Shown here piece by piece: positions 54,519 through 63,737 of a stretch of 64,000 bases of DNA. Position 1 is the first letter of the stretch, and each line of letters begins with the position of its first letter. A model generated the notes under the pieces. That model had not been told where the DNA came from, did not search any database, and worked only from the letters and a program-made list of their open reading frames with translations. Source of the stretch: Photobacterium rosenbergii (GTDB lineage Bacteria > Pseudomonadota > Gammaproteobacteria > Enterobacterales > Vibrionaceae); the NCBI RefSeq assembly GCF_003026455.1, contig NZ_PYMB01000002.1, forward strand, positions 220,856 through 284,855, in the 5' to 3' direction. Both the position numbers and the translations under genes were made by a program.

Positions 54519-55493
54519 GTGTCTACACAAATTAATTTAAGTATGATTGTCAGAAGTGTTTGTTGTCTGTTGATAATTAACACTCATACTGGCATGTTAA
54601 GTATTCCAATATTAGAGAAGTTTGCCAAAGGTGGTTTTGTTTTAAATGTAATATTTATTACGCTATCTGGTTATTTTCTTGCATTGGGCTTTAATCGGGT
54701 TATAACTTCTGAATATTCCTTATTGACATGGTATAAAAGAAGACTTCTTAAAATCATCCCCCCACTGATTACCTCTATCTTTCTTTTTTCATTTGTATTC
54801 TATGCTTTGAGTATAAATTTAAATTTAAAAGAAGTTCTATTGTCATTAACAGGGTTAGGTTATTTTTTTAATTCGATACCATTTGGTATCCACCTATGGT
54901 TTGTATCTGTAATTTTGATTTGCTATTTATTTTTCCCTTTATCTTACTGGTTGATTAAAAATAGCAAGATTATATCAGTTTTTATTTTGGTTGGAAGCCT
55001 TCTATTCTTATCATTACTACATCCTGATATATATAGTAAAATTTCGGGAGAGGTTTTTTTTAGGTTTATTTATCATTTTGTTGTTTTTCAATTTGCCGTT
55101 TATTTAGGGATTTACCATGATAGAATTGATTTATTATCAATTCTATCATTTGCATCTATAATCATTGCTGTTGAATACTTAACTGGTTATGCAGGTTTTA
55201 AGATAATAGTTCCTTTAGCTATTAGTACATTGATCGTGTTTTTTATTAATGTTACTTCAAATGTTAGGTTTAGTATGAGAGGTGTTGGTTTAATTAATTC
55301 AATCTCTTATGAAATATATATTGTACACTATCCTATTCTTCTAATTCTTGTGAAAACTAATTTTGTCGGAAAACCTATTGGGTACGGAATTGTTTTTATT
55401 ATGTCAATTTTAATTGCATATATTGTCAAAAAGTTTAATGATAAGCTTTTTTTGGTTAATTCCCCATGGTTTAAAAAAGCACTTGCAAAGTGA
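54519..55493 (+). CDS. OafA-like membrane O-acyltransferase (serotype-conversion type)
   Basis: About 324 aa from GTG 54519; a TTG at 54513, closer to AGGA, is equally possible. About ten hydrophobic helices. Acyltransferase-3 family features: the conserved H in LLIINTHTG, FITLSGYFLALGF, YKRRLLKIIPPL, GIHLWFVSVILICYLFFPLS and YEIYIVHYPI. These enzymes O-acetylate O-antigen or other surface sugars in the inner membrane. The very AT-rich composition and place beside attR mark it as lysogenic-conversion cargo; the change may block the phage's own receptor. Confidence 0.87.
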   Translation: MSTQINLSMIVRSVCCLLIINTHTGMLSIPILEKFAKGGFVLNVIFITLSGYFLALGFNRVITSEYSLLTWYKRRLLKIIPPLITSIFLFSFVFYALSINLNLKEVLLSLTGLGYFFNSIPFGIHLWFVSVILICYLFFPLSYWLIKNSKIISVFILVGSLLFLSLLHPDIYSKISGEVFFRFIYHFVVFQFAVYLGIYHDRIDLLSILSFASIIIAVEYLTGYAGFKIIVPLAISTLIVFFINVTSNVRFSMRGVGLINSISYEIYIVHYPILLILVKTNFVGKPIGYGIVFIMSILIAYIVKKFNDKLFLVNSPWFKKALAK

Positions 55494-55525
55494 CCCAAGT
55501 CTGTAAGAGTCTGTAAGTGATGTAC

Positions 55526-55552
55526 AAGGTCTACTAATGGTAGGCCTTTTTT
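55526..55552 (+). terminator. Terminator after the acyltransferase
   Basis: AAGGTCTAC-TAATG-GTAGGCCTT (one G-U pair) followed by a T run. Confidence 0.8.
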
Positions 55553-55603
55553 TACTCCAATATGAGGGAGTAGTAGGATAGTAATATCATTCAGATAACA
55601 ATA

Positions 55604-55625
55604 CGCCGCCATTTTGTCGCCATCA
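55604..55625. repeat. Candidate integrase arm-type sites, right
   Basis: Two abutting 11-bp units, CGCCGCCATTT and TGTCGCCATCA, resemble the left pair TGTCGCCACTT in spacing, sequence and orientation, about 50 bp from the attR core. Confidence 0.6.
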
Positions 55626-55671
55626 CTCTGATTATGCTAAAACTGAATGATTATAGATGGTTGTATTTAAA

Positions 55672-55716
55672 CAAAAAAAGGCCCCCTACATGAGGGGGCA
55701 ATATTTACCATCGCTA
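55672..55716 (-). repeat. attR core, containing the pst operon terminator
   Basis: Right copy of the 45-bp direct repeat. On the minus strand it reads stem GCCCCCT-loop-AGGGGGC (55681-55699) and then seven T (55673-55679), a textbook terminator 70 bp after pstB. Confidence 0.93.
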
Positions 55717-55768
55717 TTATTATTCGTCAAAATACTGCATACGATTTGAGGAAGCGATTAAAAGGCTA

Positions 55769-56518
55769 TTAACCAAAGTCACCGTTGACGTAACCGCGGG
55801 TACGGTCGTCTGCAGGCTGGCTGAATAGCACGTCTGTTGAATCGTGCTCAACCAGCTCACCCATCAAGAAGAAGGCAGTACGGTCAGAGATACGACGTGC
55901 CTGTTGCATTGAGTGGGTAACGATAACGATGGTGAAGTCTTTCTTCAGAGTCTCCATCAAATCTTCAATTTTCTTAGTCGCAATTGGGTCAAGTGCTGAT
56001 GTTGGTTCGTCCATCAGGATCACTTCAGGCTCCATAGCGATAGTACGGGCAATACACAGACGTTGCTGCTGACCACCCGACAGGCCGAATGCGTGTGACT
56101 TCAAACGGTCTTTTACTTCATCCCAAAGGGCAGCACCGCGTAGAGAGCGCTCTACTACCTCGTCTAGGATTTTCTTGTCTTTAACGCCCTGAGCACGAAG
56201 ACCGTAAGCAATGTTCTCGTAGATGCTCATTGGGAACGGGTTCGGCTTCTGGAATACCATACCGACTTTGATACGAAGCTGAGCAACGTCGATGTTGCCG
56301 TATACGTCTTCGCCATCCATCGATAGTTTGCCTTCGATTTTCACGCCTTCAATTAGGTCGTTCATACGGTTAAGGCAACGAAGTAAGGTTGACTTACCAC
56401 AGCCAGACGGGCCGATAAGCGCAGTTACCTGACGGTTTGGAATTGGCAGGTTGATTTGCTTAAGTGCCTGATTTTCGCCGTAGTATAGGTCTAGATTTTC
56501 AATGCTAAATTTATTCAT
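55769..56518 (-). CDS. pstB: Phosphate ABC transporter ATPase
   Basis: 249 aa from ATG 56518, where AGGAAGAG gives the ribosome site; a five-residue extension is unlikely. Walker [10 protein letters not shown] (about 34-42), signature [20 protein letters not shown], and Walker [13 protein letters not shown]. It powers high-affinity phosphate import through PstCA. Last gene of the operon; phoU does not follow, and the prophage now sits at its terminator. Confidence 0.97.
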   Translation of the reverse strand: MNKFSIENLDLYYGENQALKQINLPIPNRQVTALIGPSGCGKSTLLRCLNRMNDLIEGVKIEGKLSMDGEDVYGNIDVAQLRIKVGMVFQKPNPFPMSIYENIAYGLRAQGVKDKKILDEVVERSLRGAALWDEVKDRLKSHAFGLSGGQQQRLCIARTIAMEPEVILMDEPTSALDPIATKKIEDLMETLKKDFTIVIVTHSMQQARRISDRTAFFLMGELVEHDSTDVLFSQPADDRTRGYVNGDFG

Positions 56519-56536
56519 GGTTCTCTTCCTCAAAAA

Positions 56537-57403
56537 TTAGTAAGTCGCAGTATTGAATCGGCTAGCGATAAGCTTCGTTAGCAAGTTAATAACAAGAACA
56601 ACAATGATTAGAATGGTGGCGGTTGCATATGCCTGGTTCCATTCGTGAATTGTGTATAGCTCCTGCGTTAGTTTGTACAGGTGAACGGTTAGCGTACGGC
56701 CAGAGTCGAACATGCTCTCTGGGATACGGGCAACCATACCTGCAGTCATGAAGACCGGTGCGGATTCACCGATAACACGACCTACACTGAGGATGATGGA
56801 GGTAACAATACCCGGCATAGCGCTTGGTAGGATTAGTCTCCAGATGGTGTAAATCTTAGATGCACCCAGACCGTATGAACCTTCACGGTAAGTCTGAGGA
56901 ACAGCCATTAGTGCTTCTTCAGTTGTACGGATGATAACTGGCAGAATCAGGATACTCAGGGTCAGGGCACCTGACAGGATAGAGTAACCAAAGCCCATTA
57001 CGACAACGAAGAATGTCATACCGAATAGACCGTAGATAATCGACGGAATACCGGCCAGTGATTCAGTACAGAAACGAATCACTTTAACTAGCTTACTACC
57101 TACTTTTGCATATTCAGTCAGGTAGATAGCAGTCATGATACCTAGTGGTGCAGCAACACCGATTGAAGCGGCAACCATGTATAGGGTTGATACGATCATT
57201 GGCCAGATACCTGACTCTTGACCGATGGTGGTGTAGTTGCTGGTGATGAATGTCCAGTCAACGTAAGACAGGCCATTGCTTAGGATGTACCAAACTACCC
57301 ACACTAGGAAGCCAACTGTGATAGAGGCTGCCGACCAGATAAGCGCCAGAGAAATTTTATCTTTCATCTGCTGCTTTTGTGTATTTGTACCTTTAAGAGC
57401 CAT
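56537..57403 (-). CDS. pstA: Phosphate ABC transporter permease PstA
   Basis: 288 aa with about six membrane helices. The permease loop with EALMAVPQTYREGSYGLGAS (EAA motif) couples to PstB. It lies 18 bp before pstB and 5 bp after pstC in the same transcript. Confidence 0.96.
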   Translation of the reverse strand: MALKGTNTQKQQMKDKISLALIWSAASITVGFLVWVVWYILSNGLSYVDWTFITSNYTTIGQESGIWPMIVSTLYMVAASIGVAAPLGIMTAIYLTEYAKVGSKLVKVIRFCTESLAGIPSIIYGLFGMTFFVVVMGFGYSILSGALTLSILILPVIIRTTEEALMAVPQTYREGSYGLGASKIYTIWRLILPSAMPGIVTSIILSVGRVIGESAPVFMTAGMVARIPESMFDSGRTLTVHLYKLTQELYTIHEWNQAYATATILIIVVLVINLLTKLIASRFNTATY

Positions 57404-57408
57404 TGTGA

Positions 57409-58320
57409 TTACCTCGCACGCTCACGGTTCAGATAAAGAAGCGCGCCGTTTAGTACCATGATGAAGACCAGAAGAACGATACCCGTTGCGTAAAGAGCAC
57501 TTGCGTGCAGGCCAGTTGCGTATGACATTTCAATCGCAATGTTAGCCGTTAGGGTACGGGCTGAGTCCAGCAGGCCTTGTGGCATTGCAGGAGAGTTACC
57601 CATTACCATGATAATTGCCATGGTTTCACCCAGTGCACGAGCAACACCCAGGATAACGCCTGTCATGATGCCTGAGCGGGCAGCTGGTACTAGCAGCTTA
57701 AAGATAGTGAACATTTGCGATGCACCCAGAGCGTACGAACCTTCTTTGTAGGTACGCGGTACAGCGCGGATTGATGTTTCAGATACCGTGATTACTGTTG
57801 GCAGAATCATTACCGCAAGAACGATGATACCGGCCAAGATGGTGTTACCCGCAGGTACTGAGAATACATCTTGAATCAGGGGTACGATGATAACCAGGCC
57901 GAAGAAACCGTATACAACAGACGGGATACCAGCCAGTAGTTCAATCATCGGACGGATTGTATTGGCAAGGCGCTTCGGAGCAACCTCGGCAATAAAAATC
58001 GCAGTCAGTACGCCAATTGGCACACCCAGGACAACCGCACCTGCAGTAGACACTACAGAAGCTACGATCATCGGAGCGATACCGTAAAGCGCTGGTGGAA
58101 GCCAGTTGGTACCGAATACGATAGAACCAACACCGGCTTGGGCAAAGGCATCGTAGCCTTCACGGAAAATAAAGTAGCCAATTAAGATTAGCGATAGAAT
58201 GCCAAGTGCAGCACTCGATAAAAATAGATATTTAAAAAACAGTTCGCGCCAGTCGACTTTATCTTTTGCTTTAAGCGAAGAGCCTTTAGCTGAACTTTCA
58301 ATGTTATTTGCGATGGTCAT
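57409..58320 (-). CDS. pstC: Phosphate ABC transporter permease PstC
   Basis: 303 aa from ATG 58320, with GGAGT upstream; a longer frame to 58377 lacks support. About six membrane helices, and the EAA-type loop ETSIRAVPRTYKEGSYALGA. It pairs with PstA as the phosphate channel. It follows pstS across a strong hairpin (58381-58408). Confidence 0.96.
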   Translation of the reverse strand: MTIANNIESSAKGSSLKAKDKVDWRELFFKYLFLSSAALGILSLILIGYFIFREGYDAFAQAGVGSIVFGTNWLPPALYGIAPMIVASVVSTAGAVVLGVPIGVLTAIFIAEVAPKRLANTIRPMIELLAGIPSVVYGFFGLVIIVPLIQDVFSVPAGNTILAGIIVLAVMILPTVITVSETSIRAVPRTYKEGSYALGASQMFTIFKLLVPAARSGIMTGVILGVARALGETMAIIMVMGNSPAMPQGLLDSARTLTANIAIEMSYATGLHASALYATGIVLLVFIMVLNGALLYLNRERAR

Positions 58321-58380
58321 AATTTTACTCCAGATATTGGCTAAACAAGGTTTATCCGAATACCGAGGAATCAACAAAAC

Positions 58381-58408
58381 CCGGCCATCATCATCTGATG
58401 ATGACCGG
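58381..58408 (-). promoter_or_regulatory. Intercistronic hairpin between pstS and pstC
   Basis: CCGGCCATCATCA-TC-TGATGATGACCGG forms a near-perfect stem without a following T run. It probably protects the pstS message or causes partial termination, so the binding protein is made in excess. Confidence 0.7.
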
Positions 58409-58424
58409 TAAATAAAGCGTTTAC

Positions 58425-59243
58425 TTAGTTAACTGCGATGTAGCCTTTGTCAGCAACAATCTTCTGGCCTTCAGCACTCTTAATCCACTTCAGGAAGTCT
58501 AGAGCTTCAGCAGAAGGGCGACCTTCTTTGTAAAGTACTAGGAATGGACGCTGTACACCGTACTCACCAGCCTGGATAGCTTCAACAGAAGGCTCGTGGT
58601 TGTCGATTGATAGTGGGTTAACAGACTCGTCTACAGAACCTAGAGAGATGTAACCGATAGCAAATGGGTTGTTAGCAACGATAGTTTTCAGCTGGCCGTT
58701 ACCGCTTGCAACTTGTGCACGCTGAGAGATAGCTGAAACAGAAACATCGTTAACTTTCATTTTTAGGTCCATGATGTCTTCGAAAGCACCACGAGTACCA
58801 GAAGCTGTATCACGAGTTGCAACTACGATTGGCTTGTCTTCGCCACCAACTTCTTTCCAGTTAGTGATTTCGCCTTTGTAGATCTTAGTTACTTCTTCTT
58901 TAGATAGGTCGTTCACTGGGTTGCTTGGGTGAGCAACAACTGCGATACCGTCGCGAGCAATAACAATTTCTTTAATGTTGTCTGCTTTTTCTGAATCTTT
59001 AAGGTCGCGAGAGCTCATACCTAGGTCAGAAGAACCGTCGTGGGCAGCACGAACACCAGCAGATGAACCAGGGCCCTGAACTTCGATTGTTACATCGTGA
59101 GATTGTGCGTAGGTCTCACCTAGAACTTCCATGATAGGTGTAACAGAGTTCGAACCTACAACAGAAACAGTTTCAGTTGCGATAGCTGGGTTGAATACCA
59201 TTGAACCTGCTAGGGCTAGTGCGCCAATAACCTTTGTTTTCAT
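58425..59243 (-). CDS. pstS: Periplasmic phosphate-binding protein
   Basis: 272 aa. The signal peptide MKTKVIGALALAGSMVFNPA ends near AIA-TE. Phosphate-binding loops are visible: VVGSNSVTPIMEVL, GPGSSAGVRAAHDGSSDLGM with SSRDL, and RDTASGTRGAFEDI. First gene of pstSCAB, behind a Pho-box array. Confidence 0.97.
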   Translation of the reverse strand: MKTKVIGALALAGSMVFNPAIATETVSVVGSNSVTPIMEVLGETYAQSHDVTIEVQGPGSSAGVRAAHDGSSDLGMSSRDLKDSEKADNIKEIVIARDGIAVVAHPSNPVNDLSKEEVTKIYKGEITNWKEVGGEDKPIVVATRDTASGTRGAFEDIMDLKMKVNDVSVSAISQRAQVASGNGQLKTIVANNPFAIGYISLGSVDESVNPLSIDNHEPSVEAIQAGEYGVQRPFLVLYKEGRPSAEALDFLKWIKSAEGQKIVADKGYIAVN

Positions 59244-59932
59244 TTTCCTAATCCTTAAAAAGCTGGCCGTATTGCCAATAGGTTTGAATGAACGAGGCCA
59301 AGATTAGGGAAGAAGTATGACAGTAATGTTTCAGTACTTTGAACACTCTATGACGGTCTTCATAAATGTTTAATAAGTGTCCAGTTTGATCTCTGTTCCA
59401 CTTTTCGATGTCGTATGCCGTATTGAAACAAATAGGGCCTATGGGGAGTAAAGCATGCAGTATTGAAGTTTGAACTTTAATGCATTGGTTTTGATATGTC
59501 GATTCTGATGTATGGTTTAAAGTTGTGTTGACGATGGTTTTGTCATTACTTCTGTGGGTAAATATATCGCAATCTTGTCTAACCTCGGAGTTAATGTCTT
59601 CTTGGTTGGTTTTGTATCTATATTTGTGTGAGAGTATGTATTTATGACACTAATATTACAGTCTCAATAGGCAAGACAAATTCTGCATATCAGTACCATG
59701 AAAAAACTTTTTCTAATTTTTTTTCTAGAAAATGCTCGCTTTCATGATTTTGCTGTTTTTGTAACCTCAAAAGTGGCCTTTTCATACTCTTATATGACAG
59801 TGAAGGGTGGGGTTAAATGTGAAAGCGGCTTCTTTTATTGCGACAAGTACGCTGAAAGCGTAAATGTCCATGCCACTGTTTCTGCCTCTGTTACAATGTC
59901 TACCAGACTGAGCTTCAAGAAAAACATCCATA
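59244..59932. other. Intergenic region between pstS and a LysR gene
   Basis: About 690 bp, AT-rich. The part near pstS holds the Pho boxes (59317-59356). The rest has no convincing gene; a short frame from 59698 overlaps the LysR gene and looks random. Confidence 0.6.
59317..59356 (-). promoter_or_regulatory. Pho-box array (PhoB sites) of pstS
   Basis: On the minus strand four 7-mers follow at exact 11-bp steps: CCGTCAT, TGTTCAA, CTGAAAC, CTGTCAT, separated by 4 bases each. The outer two match the PhoB half-site CTGTCAT at 6 and 7 of 7 positions. They lie about 75-113 bp upstream of pstS. Confidence 0.8.
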
Positions 59933-60850
59933 ATGATCAAAAAAGCCCAACAGATGGTGGTGTTCAATGCGTTGACCAACCAGCGTAGCTTTACCAAAGC
60001 GGCACAGCTACTTGATATATCCCGTACTCAAGTCAGTAAGCAGGTTCAGCAACTCGAGCAGAGGCTAGGGGTACAGTTAGTACAGCGCACAACCCGTTCT
60101 TTTTCCCTCACCGAGGCTGGGGAGAAGTTTGCTGCGCATTGTGCCAGTATCGTCGCCGAGATTAATGAAGCGGAAAGTGAGCTAATCCAGAGCTCTGATA
60201 GTATGCAGGGGATCCTCAGGGTTGGCAGTGCCCAGTCTTTCGCCCGGCATCACATAGCGCCATACCTGGCGACGTTCCATCAGCAATTCCCCCAACTTGA
60301 TGTTGAAATGAGCCTATTTGACCATAGGGTCGATCTTATTGCTGAGCAGTTGGACTTGTGGATTGGTATGACTGACTCACCACCGGAAGGTTTTGTTGCT
60401 CGGCATTTGGCCGACTGCCATTTTGTACTTGCTGCCAGCCCGGATTACCTTGCCCGTCAAGGTGTACCTTACCAGCCGAGCGATCTTGACCGTCACAACT
60501 GCATTACTTATTACAGCAGGGAGCGTAAGGATAACGTCTGGAGCTTTCAAAAGGATGGTGAGCAGCAAAATATCAAAGTCTCTGGTAATTACCGGGTTGA
60601 TTCAGCGGATGCGATCCTTGATGCGACATTGGCTGGCCATGGGGTAGGGTATCTGGCGACTTACTTATTGGATAAAGAGTTCCAAGAAGGTCGGTTAGTG
60701 CGGCTGATGCCTGATTGGGATTTGTCCCAGCACATGCCTTTATATGCTGTTTACCCTCGTTACCAGTACCTGCCAAAGAAGGTCCAGGCGTTCCTCGATT
60801 TTATCCGTGAGCAAATAGGTACGCCTGTGTATTGGGATAAGGTGCTTTAA
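59933..60850 (+). CDS. LysR-family transcriptional regulator
   Basis: 305 aa. The HTH is RSFTKAAQLLDISRTQVSKQ (about 18-37), and an effector domain of the CrgA/DsdC-like substrate-binding type follows, with GILRVGSAQSFARHHIAPYL and DLWIGMTDSPPEGFVARHLA. It stands alone between pstS (divergent) and nupC; its target cannot be named from position. Confidence 0.92.
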   Translation: MIKKAQQMVVFNALTNQRSFTKAAQLLDISRTQVSKQVQQLEQRLGVQLVQRTTRSFSLTEAGEKFAAHCASIVAEINEAESELIQSSDSMQGILRVGSAQSFARHHIAPYLATFHQQFPQLDVEMSLFDHRVDLIAEQLDLWIGMTDSPPEGFVARHLADCHFVLAASPDYLARQGVPYQPSDLDRHNCITYYSRERKDNVWSFQKDGEQQNIKVSGNYRVDSADAILDATLAGHGVGYLATYLLDKEFQEGRLVRLMPDWDLSQHMPLYAVYPRYQYLPKKVQAFLDFIREQIGTPVYWDKVL

Positions 60851-60903
60851 TCGCCAACCTGATAACACAGACGTTATCGTTTTCGTCGCTTTTTCGCTTG
60901 GTT

Positions 60904-60944
60904 AGGGGATAGTATTGTCAACTATAGTGACAATACTATCCCCT
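60904..60944. promoter_or_regulatory. Perfect 17-bp inverted repeat
   Basis: AGGGGATAGTATTGTCA, loop ACTATAG, then TGACAATACTATCCCCT, fully complementary. It lies 54 bp after the LysR stop. No T run follows, so it may be a factor-assisted terminator, a processing site or an operator. Confidence 0.6.
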
Positions 60945-61036
60945 ATTTGCACCAATCATCCTCTTTAAGCATGATTTGTCTTATAAATAGCCAGATCCAA
61001 AGCAGTATGTGGCTAAAGTGTAAATGAGTGTAACAA

Positions 61037-61052
61037 GTTGATCCTTGTCACA
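61037..61052. promoter_or_regulatory. Candidate CRP site upstream of nupC
   Basis: GTTGA-TCCTTG-TCACA matches TGTGA-N6-TCACA at 8 of 10 positions in the half-sites taken together, about 62 bp upstream of the transporter. Nucleoside transporters are commonly under CRP/CytR. Confidence 0.45.
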
Positions 61053-61113
61053 GTTTTATTTCTGAATAGAATGCCTCCGCAATCGTTTACTAACAAATTT
61101 GTGGAGTTTGACC

Positions 61114-62331
61114 ATGAGCTATCTGGTCAGTGCACTAGGCGTGATTACGCTTTTTGCGGTTGCAGTTCTATTTTCTGAAAATCGTCGTGAAATTAACTGG
61201 CGTACTGTGGGTGGTGCCTTTGCTATCCAGCTGGTTTTTGCAGGCTTTATCTTATATGTGCCTGTTGGCCGTGAGATCCTCAACTCTGTGTCATCGGCGG
61301 TTTCTGGAATCATCGACTACGGCCGTGTGGGCACTGAGTTCCTATTTGGTGAACTGGCTCAGTTCAAACTTGGTTTCATCTTCGCGGTCAATGTCCTGCC
61401 GACGATTGTCTTCTTCTCAGCACTGATCTCTGTATTGTACTACCTAGGCGTGATGGGCTTTATCATCCGTAGCATCGGTGGTTTGCTTCAGCGTCTACTG
61501 GGCACAAGCCGTACAGAATCCATGTCTGCTACTGCGAACATTTTCGTAGGCTCAGTGGAAGCGCCTTTGGTTGTTCGTCCTTACCTTGCCAAAATGAGCC
61601 GCTCTGAATTGTTTGCCGTGATGGTTGGCGGCTTGGCCTCAGTTGCTGGTGGTACCTTGGTGGGTTATGCGGGCCTTGGTGTCGATATCAGCTACCTTAT
61701 TGCTGCTAGCTTTATGTCGGCACCAGCAGGTTTGATGATGGCTAAAATTCTGGTCCCACAAACTGAAATTATCAACGATGACAATGCAGCAGATGACGGT
61801 GCTGACGATGAGCCAGTTAACATTATTGATGCAGCAACTCAGGGTGCACTGAGCGGTTTGCAGATTGTTATGGCGGTGGGTGCAAGCTTGTTGGCAATTA
61901 TCAGTTTGATTGCATTGATCAACGGTGGCCTCGCGCATGTTGGTGACTGGACGGGGATTGACAACCTGAGCCTTGAGCTAATCTTCGGTTACTTGTTTGC
62001 ACCTGTTGCTTGGCTGATTGGTGTGCCATGGTCTGAAGCGACAGTGGCAGCTAGCCTGATCGGTAAGAAGATTGCAGTGAACGAATTTGTTGCGTTTGCC
62101 GATCTTATGGCGGTGAAAGATCAGCTAAGTAACCACTCTCAAGCTATTGTGACCTTTGCCCTTTGTGGTTTTGCTAACCTGACATCAATTGCAATGTTGA
62201 TGGGTGGGCTAGGTGGCGTCGTGCCAAGCCGACGTCCTGATATTGCCCGTCTAGGCTTCAAAGCGATTTTTGCAGCGACTTTGGCTAACCTGATGAGTGC
62301 AACAATTGCCGGTGTGTTTTTGTCTTTCTGA
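61114..62331 (+). CDS. nupC: NupC-type concentrative nucleoside transporter
   Basis: 405 aa from ATG 61114, GGAG upstream. CNT family features include NVLPTIVFFSALISVLYYLG, GTSRTESMSATANIFVGSVE, with the substrate-binding segment EAPLVVRPYL, and a C-terminal FALCGFANLTSIAMLMGGLG. It imports nucleosides with a cation across the inner membrane. A charged loop with DDNAADDGADDE (about 224-240) interrupts the helices. A strong terminator follows. Confidence 0.93.
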   Translation: MSYLVSALGVITLFAVAVLFSENRREINWRTVGGAFAIQLVFAGFILYVPVGREILNSVSSAVSGIIDYGRVGTEFLFGELAQFKLGFIFAVNVLPTIVFFSALISVLYYLGVMGFIIRSIGGLLQRLLGTSRTESMSATANIFVGSVEAPLVVRPYLAKMSRSELFAVMVGGLASVAGGTLVGYAGLGVDISYLIAASFMSAPAGLMMAKILVPQTEIINDDNAADDGADDEPVNIIDAATQGALSGLQIVMAVGASLLAIISLIALINGGLAHVGDWTGIDNLSLELIFGYLFAPVAWLIGVPWSEATVAASLIGKKIAVNEFVAFADLMAVKDQLSNHSQAIVTFALCGFANLTSIAMLMGGLGGVVPSRRPDIARLGFKAIFAATLANLMSATIAGVFLSF

Positions 62332-62357
62332 TCTGAAAGTTACCGATACATAAAAAG

Positions 62358-62386
62358 AAAACAGAGTGCGATGCACTCTGTTTTTG
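62358..62386 (+). terminator. Terminator after nupC
   Basis: AAAACAGAGTGC-GAT-GCACTCTGTTTTT, a perfect stem with a T run. Confidence 0.9.
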
Positions 62387-62518
62387 TATGTATCGATAGT
62401 GCATGCACACTATGATCACTTTGAACTGCAATATAAGACCTAAGGACCATTTGAGTATATGTAGCCAATCCGGTAGTGTCTGTCTCACAAGTGATATAAA
62501 TCAGATAAAGGCCAAATG

Positions 62519-62794
62519 ATGAAATCTGATGTTGATAAGCTGCTTAATCAACATAACGAACTTATCCACTCTGAAAACAAGAAGGTTGTATCCCATACCC
62601 AGCGAGAAGCTGGTGACTGGATCATGCACTCCTTGATGCTTGAAGGCTACGATGTGCCGTTTAAATTCAAGCGTAAGAAAAAGTACCAATCACTGGCTGG
62701 GGCAAAGGTGAACTTAACTTATTACCCAGCCACAGAGGTTGTGGCTGGTTTGAGTTTTGAGGTTATGAAAGTGGTCAGGATTAAACGTTCTTAA
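62519..62794 (+). CDS. Small conserved-type cytoplasmic protein
   Basis: 91 aa; the ATG three bases earlier (62516) adds one residue, and AAAGG favours this pair of starts. It is basic: QREAGDWIMHSLMLEGYDVP, FKFKRKKKYQSLAGAKVNLT. No family recognised, but the codon pattern and globular composition look real. Confidence 0.7.
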   Translation: MKSDVDKLLNQHNELIHSENKKVVSHTQREAGDWIMHSLMLEGYDVPFKFKRKKKYQSLAGAKVNLTYYPATEVVAGLSFEVMKVVRIKRS

Positions 62795-62807
62795 CATAAT
62801 CTTAGCG

Positions 62808-63596
62808 TCAGAGTGAACACGAACGTAAGGGTAAGTAACGGAAGTTCCTGTAATATGCAGTGAGATTTGTCTCTGGATCTTTGCTGAATTCCCCTGCCCA
62901 GTTTGAGATCCTTTCATCAGTGGCCCAAACGTTCATCATGATCCTCAGTTGGCTATCTCTGGCCGATGGGATGGGGTCACGCTTCGAGTTTTTAACAGTA
63001 AAAACGAGGCTCCCGTCCACAAACCACTGAATCGAGTTTTTGGTCCATTTTATGGCATAACGATGGAAGTCTTGCGAGGCATCGAAATCTAAATACACAA
63101 GCTGTTCATGGCTTTGGGCATAACGGTCGTCGTTAGTCCAAAAGTTAATTTGTAGCATGTTGGTGTCGTAGCCCAAAAACTCGATATCTATCTCGTTATG
63201 CATACCATTGCCACCCTTGGGTTTGTCGAAGGGGCCGGCAAACAGAAAGAAAGAACTGACAACGCCGGGTTCAGCGATAGGTTTCATTTCGACTTCATAA
63301 CAACCGTAACCGTAAAACTCTTCGCTGCGTAGTTCCCCGGATTGAAAGTCAAACTCATCAATTTCATTGGGGGCGTAGCTTAAGGTGATGGCCATACCTT
63401 CATCTGAGTGGCTTATCGCTTCACTTTCCCAGCGTGTATATGATGGAAAACCGTTGCTCCAACCGTGAGACTTCCACCAAAAGGTAGAATCCAACTCTGT
63501 AAGGGGATCTTCAAGTGTTGCTTTTGCATTTATGAAGGGGGAAAAGGTGATCATAACGATAAATCCGGTCACTTGACTAAGAGAGCGCAACAGCAT
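62808..63596 (-). CDS. GH16-family glucanase/carrageenase-like hydrolase
   Basis: 262 aa. A signal peptide (about 1-25, MLLRSLSQVTGFIVMITFSP...) leads to the GH16 jelly-roll. The catalytic motif NEIDIEFLG carries E135-x-D137-x-E139, and ELRSEEFYGYGCYEVEMKPI and FHRYAIKWTKNSIQWFVDG are typical of licheninase-type members. It is exported and cuts beta-glucans. It neighbours a DUF3131 gene on the same strand, which suggests an exopolysaccharide locus. Confidence 0.92.
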   Translation of the reverse strand: MLLRSLSQVTGFIVMITFSPFINAKATLEDPLTELDSTFWWKSHGWSNGFPSYTRWESEAISHSDEGMAITLSYAPNEIDEFDFQSGELRSEEFYGYGCYEVEMKPIAEPGVVSSFFLFAGPFDKPKGGNGMHNEIDIEFLGYDTNMLQINFWTNDDRYAQSHEQLVYLDFDASQDFHRYAIKWTKNSIQWFVDGSLVFTVKNSKRDPIPSARDSQLRIMMNVWATDERISNWAGEFSKDPETNLTAYYRNFRYLPLRSCSL

Positions 63597-63737
63597 CAGT
63601 ACTGAGTCCTTGTAAAAAAGAAGGTTAGCACTAAAACTAGCAGGATTTTTTTGCTCATTGTCGGCAAAACTGTATTGGTTTTGAGACGAAAATTAAAATA
63701 TGAGACTCAGTTTGGAAAGCCATTTTCAAAATGCGAA

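Larger units (their letters stand above)
18554..55716. mobile_element. Complete P2/HP1/K139-like prophage
   Basis: A perfect 45-bp direct repeat (18554-18598 and 55672-55716) bounds about 37.1 kb. Inside are a tyrosine integrase next to attL, repressor/cox/cII, a gpA-type rolling-circle initiator, ogr, portal, terminase, scaffold, capsid, head completion, tail sheath and tube of the DUF2586/DUF2597 type, chaperone with frameshift, tape measure, baseplate, fibre and lysis genes in P2/HP1 order. No structural gene looks interrupted, so it is probably inducible. The sheath and tube types point to the HP1/K139 branch. Accessory genes cluster at int/cI, at 32.6-34.2 kb and beside attR. Confidence 0.95.

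Noticed and set aside
18554..55716. Integration into a tRNA gene
   Set aside because: The 45-bp repeat has no tRNA features; it is a GC stem with a T run after pstB.
59698..59988. Plus-strand 96-codon frame before the LysR gene
   Set aside because: It overlaps the LysR start by 56 bases, lacks a ribosome site, and shows no domain-like pattern beyond a chance hydrophobic start.
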